Part shown: one piece after another, positions 1 to 12,311 of the stretch
Layout: every line of letters begins with the position of its first letter
Position numbering within the stretch: the stretch's first letter is position 1
Assembly (NCBI GenBank): GCA_027559495.1
Contig: JAMXSV010000028.1
Coordinates: forward strand, 2,666,001 to 2,730,000
DNA length: 64,000 bases
Origin: Aurifilum marmelostoma
Lineage: Eukaryota; Ascomycota; Sordariomycetes; Diaporthales; Cryphonectriaceae
Direction of reading: 5' to 3'
Program-made: the position numbers and the translations under genes
The notes under the pieces: model-generated
Database searches by the model: none
What the model was told of the DNA's origin: nothing
What the model saw: the letters and a program-made list of their open reading frames with translations, nothing else

Positions 1-3000
1 TTTCGTCTCATCTATGATTTGTTCTCAGAAAGAGCAGCGTCTGTCAAGCCCTTCTGTCACAGGTGCCCAGTTGTCAGACTGTCGTACCGAGGCAGCAGTG
101 TAGCTGAGCAGTTGTACCTTGTATGTCGATGCAGTCAGCAGTAAGGTGAGGATGAGGTGTTCTAAATCTATCTCGCACTGCATGTCAGATTTTCCAATCG
201 GATTGGCTGCTTCAGATCCTCCTTCTTCTGCCCTTCCTCTTCCTCCTCCTCCAGCATCCTCGCTCATTAACAAAGCACCCAACATAGTAACGACTTGTTA
301 CTATAGTAGTGCTGAGTGCAGCAACTGCATCAGTTGCAAGCCGACACGGCGGGAACGACCAAATTGATGTTTCAAGAATGTGACTCCGTCTTCCCTCGAC
401 AATTTCAGCCAGGGCACCTACACGGTACAATAGTACCTATAGTATTGTGTGGTAGTACTATGTGCTAATAGTCCTGGGGCCCCCAAACCAGGCTGGCACG
501 ATGTACCATCACCGTAGTAGTGTCTTTCCCTTGTGCATATGCAAGGACACCCTTTCCCAGCCCCCCTCCCCCAGCGGAGGGCACATGGTCACCATGGCCC
601 AAGAACGGTGCCATGCGACTACTACTACTACAGCACAGCATAGATAAACAGCCGAGATAAGAGACTGACTGACGTCGCAGTTTCTACATTGTATATCGCG
701 ATTGCCGCTGCAACCTCACACCTGCAGCATCCAAGGCGCAGAACACACACAGAGGAAGGAAGAAAGAGAGCGATCTTTTTGGAAAATTTAGTCGCGTCAC
801 GAGTCCGCCTCTCGCTGCATAGCGTCTTGTGACATAGTCGCACCGGCCTACATTGTGCAAAGACCAAACAGGCCTTGTCTGCACCAGGAGGATCGCGCAG
901 CCGGCAATCCAGCCGTGACGATCAATGTATGCAGTACTCTTCAGGCAGACTCCTCACTCGGATTTTTTTTCTTCTGGTGCACGCTTCAAGTTCTCATCTG
1001 GAAAGTGCATAGTACTATCTAGAATATGCACTACGAGAATAGTATAGTGGCAGGTGTGGCCGGGGTTATCTTTAACACACGTCGGGTCTCTCTTTCCGTT
1101 TCATCCCATGGCCGGGGAGGGGAGCTTGCTCTCTGGCGGTTCCCTGGAGAAACAATCACGTCACCGTCACTTCCTCCTCCCTCCTCCAACGTCCTACAGT
1201 AAGTGCATCAGCCTCGAGGCCCTGCATCGGCACAGGAACCTGGCGAAACAATGAAAAACGACAACAACGACCAACAAGGGGAAAGGGCCATGCATGATCC
1301 ACCCGCATTCCGAAATAGAGTAGGCCCAACAGCAGCTTCCTAGAGTCTTTCTTTCTTTCTTTTTCTTTCTCTTGTTCGCAGCTTCCACTTCCCTCCCTCT
1401 GTGGCGTCGAGAGGAGGAGGACCACTCCCTTCCTCACACCGACTGTGCGGCCGCCTTATTTCCCTCACGACACCCTTGAACATCCTAGCACAGGTTGCAC
1501 ACCGCGGTCTTGTCCGCTGTGCCTTGCATGGGGAGTGCTTGTCTCACCAGATGGGTCCTTGACATGGGGGAAGGGTCTGGCCCACACAAGTGGTCCGTGG
1601 TGGCACTTCTGTTTTCTACTCCGTACCTTTTTTTTTTTTTTGTCCGTTTACGTATAGGACAGCCTGTCATTGCTGCATCATCGGCATCATACAACTCATT
1701 CACGTTCCGTCTCAATTGTCTACAGAGATGTGCACGTCTACAGCAGTTTGGAGACGGGGAATTGGCAAGGGGTTTGCTGATTCAGTTGCAAATCATAATC
1801 TGCCTGGCCAGACACTCCTTCGCCTTCCCGCTGGGATTCTATTCAGCATGATCGCTCCACAGCTTTTCAGGGCGCTGGATGTCGATGGTCTGGTGGCAGA
1901 AACAATAAAATAAGCCGCGGAGCGGGGCCTTTTTCTTGCTTGCGCGCCCAGAATCAGCATCAGCACCAGCAGCAACCCATCAGCACCAGCCTCAAAGGAA
2001 CCAGCCTATCGTGACGATCGCTGTTCCAATGAAGATATGCGCTGCCAGGACCCACCATTGTTGCAGGTATGGAGCAGTCAACGGCTGGGAACTTGGACCC
2101 TTGGACTCGAGTCAACTCAATATTGGCAGCACAGCATCTGCGCTCTCCCCTGCTTGTCCCCCACTGGTACCATAAAGTACAGAACCATTGTCCACCAAAA
2201 TTTTGCCTAAGGAGACGCAGGTTGAGCGCGGGTCCGGCTTGTCAGAAGTGATCCACATGTCCTTCCAGGTCACACCCTCTGGAAATGAAGATTTGCTGCA
2301 CTGTGACAGAGAGGAGCCAGGAAGTCTGAATTGAGAAGGTGAAAAGTGGGACCGCAGGATGTTCCCTACCCAGCTGGACGAGGAGGAAGAGGAGAGGAGG
2401 AGCCAAGGCTCCCCCCAGGAACTTGCGTGAGCCCGTGCAGGCGCGTTCTCTTGATTTGCCAATGAACCCATCTCGGGATGCCGGGGTCAGCCATGCCGAC
2501 ACCGATACGCAATCTCGGCTGTGCAAGCCTGGCGGGATGCTGCTGTCGACAACATCGCGCTTGGCCTACTGTAAGGTCAGCCTTGCTGTGCTCCCGTCCA
2601 GCGCGTCGGCAGTGGCTCTGCGGCCCCAGGAGAGCTGACCGCAGAGTGAGCCGTGTCGATCGATGACGGATGGCAACCCGCAGGCCCCTTCGACGAGAAG
2701 TGCAGCTCGACAGGGGACACTCACTTGATCATCTGTGGCTGATCTCATCCTGTGAATAGTGGCGCAAGCGCAACAGCCAGCATCCACGCGGGACCAGAGC
2801 ACCAACTAAGCCCGCCGCCGCCAGCACAGATATGATCAGGGCCCGCTTGCGTGCCGACTAGGTTTCACTACGCAAGGTCCCAGCAAAGCGCCGGGCTGGC
2901 GAGTAAACGTTGCCTTTTGCTGGCTCGACAAAAACGCTTGGCCACAGGGCCAAGCCATGGACAGCGCTATTGTTTCGCATGATGCGCGATCTCGTCCGTC

Positions 3001-4346
3001 CGTCACGCCAACCTCTATTGCCATCACACGTCCGTCCGTATCCTGCGCATTCTGTTTGGGTTCGCCAGCCCGGTCCCAACTCCCCGGCTGGCCACCTCGC
3101 TAGCAAGGCGCAATCTAGCTAATTTCTGCAGTAGTACTGCCTAGGATCGCGCAAATTTGCCTCCCAATATCACTATGTTCATTGTCTTGAGGGGGCCGAG
3201 GGGATGGGGCAAGAAAGCAAGGTGATGTCCAATTTCAAAATGAACCAAACATCACTGCAACCGCTCTCACGACCCTGGCGTCTACATAGCAGCTGGTTCG
3301 GCCTCTGCGTGCGACGCGTCGGGCTACATTGTCTCATTACCCACGCGACGTGTGCCCATTCCCCCTTTTTCTTAACCTGTCTCACCTCGTGGCGTCCAAC
3401 CCATCGTTGGATTCATCATCCTACCACTATATAGTACCCTTCTCCTTGGTCTCTCATTGATAAGCCCAGCCGGGGTTTATTTTGATTAAGTGTGTCATGG
3501 AAAATATTCCGAGGCCAGATGGATTGTCTGGGCCCACGCCGCATTATTTCCCGCAGAATATCGTGAGACTGGAAATTGCTTCTGCTCGTCGAGCCGAGCA
3601 AACCATCCCAATGGCACAGACTCGCCACGGATCCACCTGGTGGTGGCTGGATCTGACTTATTATTTTGTCTACAACAGCGGTTCGCACACGACGCATTTG
3701 TCATGGACACGCCGAAGCCTTGGGATTCGGCGTACCGGGTCTCACGAACTCGCCGTTGACCCAATCACCACCCAAGGGTACTCTGGCGATCTTACTCCCC
3801 CTGTGCAGTTCACAACGAACAATGGACCAAGTCTTCACGTCAGGCCGAGCAAGGGACGTCAGGTTGGCGCATCAATGGGCTGACGGCACCGGAGTAACAT
3901 GTGACCATGTTCAGGCCGACTCGGGGCGGTGTAGGCACAGACGCAGCCTACTCTTCCCCTTTGAACGGCAGTGGCTCTACTCGTGCGCCCCTAGGTGTAT
4001 GTCGGATCGATCCGTCGCGTATCGACCCCTTCCGTTACTATGCGTCAGCCTTGGACTGCTTTTAGATGAGGCTGAGGCTGGGTGTGCGAGTCCGAACCAT
4101 GATTCATCGCATTACTGGATATTACTGGATGCGCACCAACTCGCGGCAGTATTGCGAGCGTCGTGAATTCCCATACTGGTTCAGTAATATTCAGAATATG
4201 CAAGCCAAAGAATGATGCCACGTCTTCATATTGGAAAGCCCCCCCCCCCTTCTTCAGTATCTCATTGTTCAGTATCTCACTTGTCTGCCGCCGACGCCTT
4301 TCTAGACTCGTGCCGGATCATGATTTCTAGCAAGTGCTAGTAATCC
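1..4346. other. Intergenic region, no supportable gene
   Basis: Short open frames occur on both strands, the longest about 166 codons at 3666-4166, but none shows a family motif, a signal peptide with a plausible body, or frames linked by good splice sites. The stretch contains CT-rich and T-rich tracts, a C9 run near 4240, a 10-bp near-tandem repeat near 4112-4133 (attactggat twice), and the palindrome TACTATAGTA at 299-308. It may be intergenic DNA or the far promoter of a gene outside the window. Confidence 0.5.
299..308. repeat. Palindrome TACTATAGTA, copy 1
   Basis: This is a perfect 10-bp palindrome. The same 10-mer recurs at 32170-32179 and 42209-42218, in both cases in gene-free DNA. 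Its function is unknown. Confidence 0.5.
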
Positions 4347-4810
4347 TTAGCCTTCAGGTATCTCGGTCTTCTCAATAGCGTCGTTGACCTTCTTCTCGTT
4401 GAAGGGGTCACCTGTGGCTCGCCGCCACTTCAATATCTGTTTTGCTTCAAGTCAAAATTTCGCCAAATGCAAGGCATGCTAGACTTGGCGCCTACCTGAG
4501 AGTAGGCATTGTTAGCTACGGTTATGTTACGGGATCTCCAATGTGCTGGGCAAGACGCACACTGACCCTTGGGTTGCAGATCAACGTCATCAGGATTGTT
4601 GAGACCCATCATAGTGACCAGGCGACGGGTGAGAGTGTGCCTCCAACGAGTGCACTGATGAGAATTTCAGAGCAGGAAGGCGAGTGCCTCTAACTTGGGC
4701 CTGTCCTGTTGGCGGACGGTTGTTTCGATGTCAGTCTTGACGGCCTGGCTCGTGAGCTCTTCCGTGCGGCCAGACGGTAAGGCGGTTCCGGGGCCCATGT
4801 TGAGATTGAC
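4347..4810 (-). pseudogene. Possible decayed gene, 3' part, unrecognised protein
   Basis: On the minus strand a coding-like stretch starts after an AG at 4811 and reads through a glycine/proline start, TEELTSQAVKTDIE and QDRPKLEALAFLL. It then meets an in-frame TGA and continues in the same frame through WRHTLTRRLVTMMG and NNPDDVDLQPK. A plausible intron follows (4412-4566, donor GTCAGT, acceptor CCACAG), then a 65-nt exon coding GDPFNEKKVNDAIEKTEIPEG and a TAA stop at 4347. The even charge distribution and the phase-consistent intron suggest real coding ancestry. The TGA could have come from a CGA by a C-to-T change. Upstream, coding-like fragments at about 4970-5150 lie in conflicting frames. 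I do not recognise the family. It could instead be an intact gene whose introns I failed to resolve, or chance. Confidence 0.28.
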
Positions 4811-5554
4811 CTATCGTGGTTATGCGAGCGAGCTGTTCTACTTTTAGAACAAGTCGGAGTGGATTGCCTCAGCCATTCGCCCAGAGATGGAGTGCAGCAT
4901 TTAATCGACATATCAAGGGCCGGTGCCCTCCGGCGATGTTGCATCTTCAAGCAGCCAGTGGAGTGATCTCATCACAGACGTCCGTCTCCGAGGCACGAGA
5001 TAGTGGGTACTCCCCTGTGTCGATAGCACCTCCCCAGAGAGCCACCTCGACAAGAGAGCTCTAGGATGTACAGAGCTGGGACCTGCCGTTGCAGTCGATC
5101 ACGCGCCACTGACTGCTCGAAGGCGTCGAGGCTCAGATCGTGCGGGAGCATGACGTCGCGTTGATATCCTGTAAGTTTAGCCAGGAACAGCAGTAATCAG
5201 AAGGCTCAAGACCTTGCGTCTGTCTCTCTCCTAACGTGCCAGCTCTCGCAGCTTTCGTGTCTGACAGTTGCCCAATAAAAATTCCTATCTCAAAAGAGTA
5301 TCAGCGGACTTCTGGGCCATCTGTGAGCCAGGCGCTGGGGATGATGAGACATGTTGGCCGCTTTCGCATCACGCTCTTGAGTAAGTGGGCTCTTCAATCG
5401 CTGGATGATTTGCTTGAACTTGTCCGAGTCTCATTGCATCTGCGAGTCTTGGTGAGCAGCAGATCAGAGAAGTGCGACGCATCTGAATACAATATTTATA
5501 TTTTCTTTCCTTGTTCACCCTTTTCTGTATAGTCAGCCAGACTGGCCGACAACA

Positions 5555-5585
<31 letters not shown>

Positions 5586-5953
5586 AATGCATATGTACAC
5601 TGATCTGATACAGGGCCTTGATCATCATCGATGATTATGTAACTAAGCTAATGCCTCAGACCTTCTCGGCTTGTCATCACTCGAGCGTCGATTAAAGTAT
5701 TGTGGGAGACCTCTGAAAGAGCAAACTTCCAGTCACAAAACGAACCAAGGATATGAGAAAGCGATAATCCAATTATCAACATGTACAATTTCCAGTCTTG
5801 GTATGTTGGATCTGTCATATATACAACTGAAATCAAGAGATAGGCTTGTACAAGGTCAACCTCACATCCCCCTGCTTCTCACCGTAACAACCACAAACTC
5901 TTCCCTTTTCTCCTTCACAACAACTCGTCTATTCCCCCTTTTCCTGGTCCACT
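4811..5953. other. Gene-free stretch downstream of the GH12 gene
   Basis: No complete gene is supportable. Minus-strand fragments between about 4970 and 5150 (for example the peptide LVEVALWGGAIDTGEYPLS) look coding-like but are broken by stops and frame changes. They may be the upstream part of the relic at 4347-4810. A pure TC run lies at 5559-5585. The segment next to 5954 is the 3' flank of the GH12 gene. Confidence 0.4.
5559..5585. repeat. (TC)n microsatellite
   Basis: This is an uninterrupted TC dinucleotide run of 27 nt in non-coding DNA, one of several simple repeats in the window. Confidence 0.9.
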
Positions 5954-6836
5954 CTACTCGACGGAGATGGAGTAGGAAGAGGTAGTGAAGACGGCATCAG
6001 AACCGGTGAAGGGCTCAGTACCGGCCTGCAGCTGGGTGACGTACAGGGAGTCCGAGACGCCCTCGTCGGAGACGAGGTAGTTGAAGAAGTCCATCATGTC
6101 ACCGGACCAGTCCTCGATCTCGCTGCTGGCGACGAACGAGTAGACGGTGGTGTCGCCGTTGGGGCCCGAGTACAGGGACCAGGTGTAGCCGCCAATCTCG
6201 GGGGTGGCGACGGCGGAGCCGGTGGACGAGATGGGGCCGGCGCCGCCGAGGGCAGCGAGCCAGACCATGATCTCGTAGCTGTTGGTGCCACCTGAGGTGG
6301 GGGCCAGCCAGAGGTCGTAGGAGACGTCGGCGACGATGTCGGAGCCGGTGTAGCTGTGGAAGGGGGGAGGGGGAACAAATGTTAGTTATATGGTCTTCTT
6401 TGATTTCTCTTCTATATGCTCCTGGTTTTTTCCTTTTTGAAGGAAAAAAAAAAAAAAAGAGGAAACTGAAAACTACTTACGTCCACGACCACGAGGACGG
6501 GATGGAGCTGATGGCGCTCAGCTGCTGGTTGATGCTCATCAGGCCGACGTTGGAGTAGGACTTGACAGACGAGGAGCCGCCCTCCCAGGTCCACGAGGTG
6601 GACCAGACGGCGACATCATCCGAGACGGAGGTGACGGTGGTGCACTGCGAGCCCGAGGTGGCCGCGGAGGCGCCCCAGTTGTTCTGGTAGATGGTGTAGG
6701 GGGACTCGTCCCACTCGTAGAAGGAGTCGCAGCTCTCGTCGCGGCGGGCCAGGGGGGAGGCGGCAGAGCTGGCCGGGGCGGCGAGGGCGCCGGTCGCGGC
6801 CAGCACGAGAGAGGCGATCTGGGCGGTGCACTTCAT
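5954..6836 (-). CDS. Secreted glycoside hydrolase family 12 endoglucanase/xyloglucanase
   Basis: There are two exons, 6836-6481 and 6353-5954, with an intron at 6354-6480 (donor GTAAGT, acceptor CCACAG, and an A15 run on the plus strand inside it). The product is 251 aa. Residues 1-19 form a hydrophobic signal peptide ending ALA. A short Ser/Ala propeptide then ends at Arg31-Arg32, a likely Kex2-type cleavage site. The mature part begins with a Cys (36) followed by the GH12 pattern YTIYQNNWG, SGSQC, a Trp-rich WTWEGG segment and VKSYSN. Exon 2 carries the catalytic signatures: Glu146 in YEIMVWLAALGG (nucleophile) and Glu232 in GTEPFTG (acid/base). GH12 enzymes cleave beta-1,4-glucan or xyloglucan outside the cell; which substrate is preferred cannot be told here. 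The length matches the family. It is transcribed in the same direction as the sulfate permease upstream, with 2.7 kb between them, so it is independently regulated. Confidence 0.95.
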
Positions 6837-9508
6837 CTTTGGGACGGTATAGTGGTATGGGGATGGAGAGGTCCGTGTGGGTAGGTAGTACTAGGATGAT
6901 CGGAGGAGGAAAAAAAAGAGTGAGAAAGAGACAAAGTCGGCGGCACCAGAGGCTGCGGAGGAAAGAATGAAAGGGTAGTTGGTTATTGTGAATTTGGTGA
7001 AGAGGAGAAGAGACTGGGTTGATACCGGATGACCAGCAGAGAAAAGGAGGAAAAAGAAGCCCTCGTCCCAAGACAAAGTCTTTTTTATATTGAAGCCATA
7101 TACCTCCTACTCAACACATATAAGCCAAGTTTGTCTCCACAATATCTCCATGGGTACTGACACACACCACACATCATACTATGTAAACACAATGTACTAG
7201 GTTGAACCCATCTGCCAAGGTGCACCCATCCCTCCCTCCCCTGAACGGAGGAGGACGAGGTTTGGGTGCAGCAGGTGACCCCCCCTCCGGAAAGGGTTCA
7301 AGCGAGGATGATCCCCCATGCTGGACCGTCTTGTTTCAAGGAGCCAGTCCATGGCAATCAAAAGATGATCCACCAATCCCGTCCTGAACGGAGCCGAATG
7401 CCCCGTATTTTGGAGAAAAAGGAAAAGACAAAGGGGTGAAAAGAGAGAAAAAAGAAGACGTAGGACAGGCAGGAACAGAAATTCCGAGTCCCAAAAAACT
7501 TCCGCCAGGCGAGGCGAGTACGAGAAAGGAGGTTCAAGGGGACGAGGAGATGGATGGGTATTACGCACGCCCGGGGGGGGGCAAAGGAGGCGGCGGCGTT
7601 GCTCGAGTCGTCATCGTCATGAAGAAAAGTACCCTCCTACCCACCTCCTGCATTGGTATGGTTCGATGCCGGCGGCCAAGTTGACTAGACAAGCGAATTA
7701 CCATAATGGTAGAAAGGAGAATTGAGGCTCTTTCCTCGTTATTGTTGCTGTGTTGTGATTTCGGCAGATACTTACCGAGCGATCTGCCGTGTAGCAAAAC
7801 AAAGCAGGTCACTTGGTGCTCGCGTCATCGCCTGTGCCTCATCTCTTCTCTGTTCTCTCCCGGTTCCCCAGAATCTTTTGTTCGTTGTTGTTTTGGTGAT
7901 CATGAAGATCAGGAAACGTCCCAAGTTTATTTCTGCCACTATGATCTACACGGCAGTGCCAAGGGTGATTAGGAAACCTGGATTCCCAACCCCCCCCCAG
8001 TCTCCCTTTCGTCTGGAATTTTTGGAATAAGAGAGAGGAGAAGGAAAAAAGGGGCGGGTCCAGATCAGGCTGTCGAATCTAGACGATGGCCGAAGAGGGG
8101 CGGCTATGCTCTCTGTTCGAGACAGGGCTGAGCAAGGAGGCGTTAATGCTGTTCCAAAAGTATTGTCTACTGTCATGCTTCCCCTCCCCTTCTTTCTTTC
8201 CAAGCAATTTGTGTCCATGCATACATCTTGTCCATTACATGGCCGCCCTTTTTCAAAAAAAAAAAAAAATGCGACGAAGCACGCTATAGGAAAAGGGGAA
8301 GATGAAGGATAAGATCCAAAGCACCAAAAGAAAATTCCACAAGATGATCTCGTCACTCTCGTACAAAGTAAAAAACTTATTTACCTCTTGGCCGCGCGCA
8401 ATTCCGAAACAAGATCGACGCACTTTATTGCCGCAACAGGAGGCTCTGCGGGCCAAGCTGGCGGCCCCCCCCCCAACCCCACATTCTCCCTGCACCAATA
8501 TTATAAGTAAAGTAACCCCGGATGCTGTGCCCATTCTCGGATCGTTAGGCCGGAGCATCGCCTACCGGACACGGAGTCTTTTCCTTTCTCTTTTCTTCCT
8601 GTAAAGCAGCAGCAAGCTGCGGTTCATGTCATCCGGAGCGGGCCCTTGGAATTTCTCCTTGCATTGCGGGAGAAGGAGACACCACGACAAATAATTTCAA
8701 GGGGCAGCAGTTATGATGATTACTTACGTGCGATCATGTCGTTCCATCTTTCCCCACGTGGGCATGCGATGACATTCCGGACTCCGAGCTGGGCCTTGGT
8801 GATGACCAGGGGGCCTGCTTTTGGATGTCGTGTCCCAAGGGGGTCGAGGTGGGTGTACGTCAGAATGGTTTCGAAAATCATACTCGCTTTGAGACTTTCC
8901 CTGATCCGAGGCGACATTTCACTATGAAAGGCCCAGTTGAGAGTGCCGGCCTGGGCACATGACTGCTCCCCAACATCCAATCTCCGCTGCCGAGCTGCTT
9001 CTCGGAGATCAGATATGGATGATCGGGTGAGGTGAGAGTGTACAAGTAAGAGGAGAAAGATACGTGAGAAGGGCAACAGGTCCGAATGTCTCAAAGTCTG
9101 AAGAGAACAGGTATGTGATATTCAATAAAAAAAGAACTTATATAGCCAAAGTGCGGCAAGGGGATATCATGAAGGTGTATGAAAAAAATCCCTCCCCCGT
9201 CCCCTCCACATCCTGTGGAAAAGAGGACCTTCGATAGTTCCTCTCCAAGAAGAAGGCAAGCGCAAGCATGATCAAACACAGAAGACCCAACCCGAGGGCT
9301 GGTGAACATGCCGTCTCATCCATGCAATCCGCTACTAAACCATGCCACACACTCCAATGCTCTCATGCCGTCTAGGTCAAGTTGCTTTAACAAATCCAAC
9401 AACACAATGCGAACGTGTATAGGTGTATCTCCTTTGCAGCACCGTCCCCCGAGTAAATCGTTAAACTGTCTTTCATCTTCTGCAACCCATGATATGTAAA
9501 AGACTCAT
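6837..9508. other. Intergenic region, GH12 promoter and sulfate-permease 3' flank
   Basis: The 250 bp upstream of the GH12 start are rich in A/G on the plus strand, giving a pyrimidine-rich leader on the coding strand. An AT-rich TATA-like box lies at 7081-7090. The rest has short open frames on both strands, the largest about 124 codons at 8720-9094 (-), which ends near a good donor (GTAAGTAATC) but lacks any recognisable domain. Short A, C and G homopolymers are frequent. I see no supportable gene. Confidence 0.5.
7081..7090 (-). promoter_or_regulatory. TATA-like box upstream of the GH12 gene
   Basis: On the minus strand this reads ATATAAAAAA, about 245 bp upstream of the GH12 start codon. 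The position and composition suit a fungal core promoter, but such A-rich words are common here, so the assignment is tentative. Confidence 0.3.
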
Positions 9509-12311
9509 TCATACATTCTTGGCGTCTTCTTCTTCACCAGTCGACCTGGGCTCCGCCGACGCCCTCGCCTCCACATTAGCGATAGCGCTCTGCAGGGCGC
9601 TTGTGAGATCGACGTGGAAGAGCGGCCTGTTGGCGCTGTGCACGGCAACCGCCCTCCGCTGCCTGAGCCTGGTGCCATTGTCCGCCGTCGCCGTCTTCTT
9701 GATCTCGTCGTCATGTGAGCTGCCGCTCGCGCTCCCCGTCTCAGCCGCGTTGATGTGGTCTGGGTGGTGCAGGCCCTCCTCGACCTTGCTCGGGTGGTCC
9801 CGCTCGCGCAGTGTCTTCTCGTTGAGCTCGGCCTCTGCCTGCGCCGCTGGGCTGTTCTCCCCGCCCATCTCAGCCACGCTGAAGATGCTCTGCCACCTGT
9901 GGTGCTGGCCGTCGGGCCGCTCGTTGGGGTAGCCAAAGCCAGCAGCCACGAGGGCGCGCTTCGCCCAGCGGTTGTTGATGCAGGCGATGTGCCAATCGAC
10001 GAACTCGGGCGCTGCGTACCGGTCGAGCTGGTTGCGGACATCAATCAGGGCCTGCACCGAGGTCACGTCGACAAAATTGACGGCCGAGAAGTCCAGAATG
10101 ATCGCCTGCACAGTGGGTAGGTCCTCGTGGCCCTCGTTGAGGTTGAGCTCGCCTCGGGCTGCCTTCTTCAGGGCGCGCTTCGATGGGCCAGGGTCATTCC
10201 AGGGACGATCGCCGGGACGTGGGTACGAGGTGAGATTTGTGCGGCGGGTCTGCTTGAAGATGCATTCCACCATGTATTCCAGCGTGTGGTTGGCATTGGG
10301 ATAGTTGAAGCCCTCGGAGAACCGGTAGATAAAAATACCCGGGTAGGGCTGCGAGAGTGCGATTGCTGGGTTGGAGCCATCGCCGTGGTCAATAGGCAGG
10401 TAGACGTTGCGCGACAGAGGGTGGTCGAGGTGGCTGTTAGAGTTGGGGCTCGAGCTGCCAAACGTGCCATACTCGCCGAGGCGCTGGCTCACGTCCTTGC
10501 CAAGGACCGAGCTGCCCTGCACCGAGTTGACCTTCACCCGTCCAAGGAAGCGACCGCGACTGCGGAGAATGCGGTACAGGAGCATAGCCGCTGACAGGCA
10601 AATGGAAGTGTAGATGCCGTCCTCGATGCTGCTGAAGACAGTGACGAGCACACCGGCGAAGAAGATGACGACCTCGAAGGGCGAGACGCGCCAGAACTGG
10701 TACACGGTGTCGGGAGGGGTGATCAGGTCACCGACAGCGTGAATAACGACGGCGGAGAGGGATGCCGATGGGATGTAGAAGAAGACAGCGGGCAGCGCAT
10801 AGATGGCCAAAAGCACCACAACAGCTGAGATCACACCGGCGAAAGGTGTGCGCACACCAGCCCTTGCCTTGATGGCTGTGCGGCTGAAGGAACCGGTAGC
10901 AGGGTAAGCGCCCAGGAAAGGGCCCAGAAGGTTGGCAACTCCAATGGCAACCATCTCCTGCGATGGGTTGATTGTGTAGTTGTTGACTCGGCCGAAGGAC
11001 TTGGAAATGGCAATATGCTCAATCAAGAGGACGATAACTGTCGACGGGAGGTATTCAACCAGAGCGCTGACGAGAGATCTGGGCATGGCCGGAGCACCGG
11101 CGTTCTGGAAGCCTGTGTATTGTTACAAGTTAGCCAATGTCTCGACAACCAAGCTTGATTGAAGTCTGTCGTCAAGAAACTCACCTCGCGGGACGGTGCC
11201 CAGGATCTTGAACTTGGGATCCGATCGGGTGTGCATGTTGACGAGCCAGCTGATCATGGTGTATAGAAGGATGACGAAAACGGTGCGCATGGTCGAGGCG
11301 AAGAACAGCAGCTTCTGGTGCTTGGGGTTCTTCTTGGCCAGCCACTGGCATCCATGTCGGATGCCATACAGCATAACAAGGGCCGTGAGGCCCATGGCAG
11401 AGTCAACCGTGGCAGTGGGCAGATACTTGAGCGTGTTGATCATCACGCGATATGTGGGATCGCGGGTCGTCCATGGCTTTGGGAACGTCTCGCCCAGGAG
11501 ACCGGGCACTTGACCAACCAAGATGCTCAGAGCCGAACCTGTCATGTAGGCCGAGAGAGACACCAGAGGGATCATGTCGACGATCCAGCCGATCCGGATC
11601 AATCCGATGAAGAAGACGATCGCGCCAGCAAGGACTGACAAGCAAGATGCGATCTGGTATGCCTCGAGTTCGGGAAATTCGTCCTGGAGCGCAAGCACGA
11701 TGTTGCCGGTGAGCTGAGACATGACAGCGACAGGCTGTAACGATCAGTCAGTATCGTCTGCGCAGGTGTATATCGGCGAAAGAGGAAGGCTTACTCCGAT
11801 GGTGATATCCTTAGAAGTCGCGAAAAACCAATAGATCAAAACGCCCATGAAGGAGGAGTACAGTCCGAACTGAACGGGGAGCTCAGCAAGCTTGGCATAG
11901 CCCATACCCTGGGGGACAACAACAGCTCCGATCGTGATACCTATTGTAGCCTAAGGTGAGTAATACTGCGAGGGAAAACACACGCACAAAAACAAGACCC
12001 CAAGCCGGGTGGAACTTACCAGCGACCATATCACCGGCAAGCCAGATCAGATTGTATCTTCCGATCCAGGATATGAATGGAAACAGGGACTTGATGTAGT
12101 TGACGGCGCCCTTGCCTGTAGGCGCCATCTCGCTGAAGTATTCACTGATGGTCACGGGCTGTTCAACGAACGTCGTGGTGCCATCTTCGGAGTTGCCTGA
12201 CAGGACAGACTCGCCCCTTGACACCTCATCGAGATAGGGCTCATTCTCCTGGAGCTTGATGTTGAAGAACTTGGCCAGCCCATGGCCGATCTTAGTGCGC
12301 GCGGCTGCCAT
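9509..12311 (-). CDS. SulP-family sulfate permease with C-terminal STAS domain
   Basis: There are four exons: 12311-12020, 11940-11795, 11734-11185 and 11112-9509. The introns are 79, 60 and 72 nt, all GT-AG, and the exon phases agree, giving 863 aa. The chosen start (MAAARTKIGHGLAK) has a better context and fits the family better than an in-frame ATG 19 codons upstream at 12368. The N-terminal cytosolic segment is followed by the SulP core: GDMVAGITIGAVVVPQGM, AYMTGSALSILVGQ, EHIAISKSFGRVNNY and NPSQEMVAIG. The C-terminal STAS domain (roughly residues 565-735) includes IILDFSAVNFVDVTSVQALID, and a charged tail follows. The protein resembles Neurospora CYS-14 and yeast Sul1/2, which import sulfate across the plasma membrane with protons. 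In those fungi sulfur limitation induces such genes through a bZIP activator; a candidate site is listed at 12941. A low-affinity or vacuolar isoform cannot be excluded. Confidence 0.95.

Noticed and set aside
8720..9094. A 124-codon minus-strand frame ending near a GTAAGT donor
   Set aside because: No convincing downstream exon or domain was found, so a gene model would be speculative.
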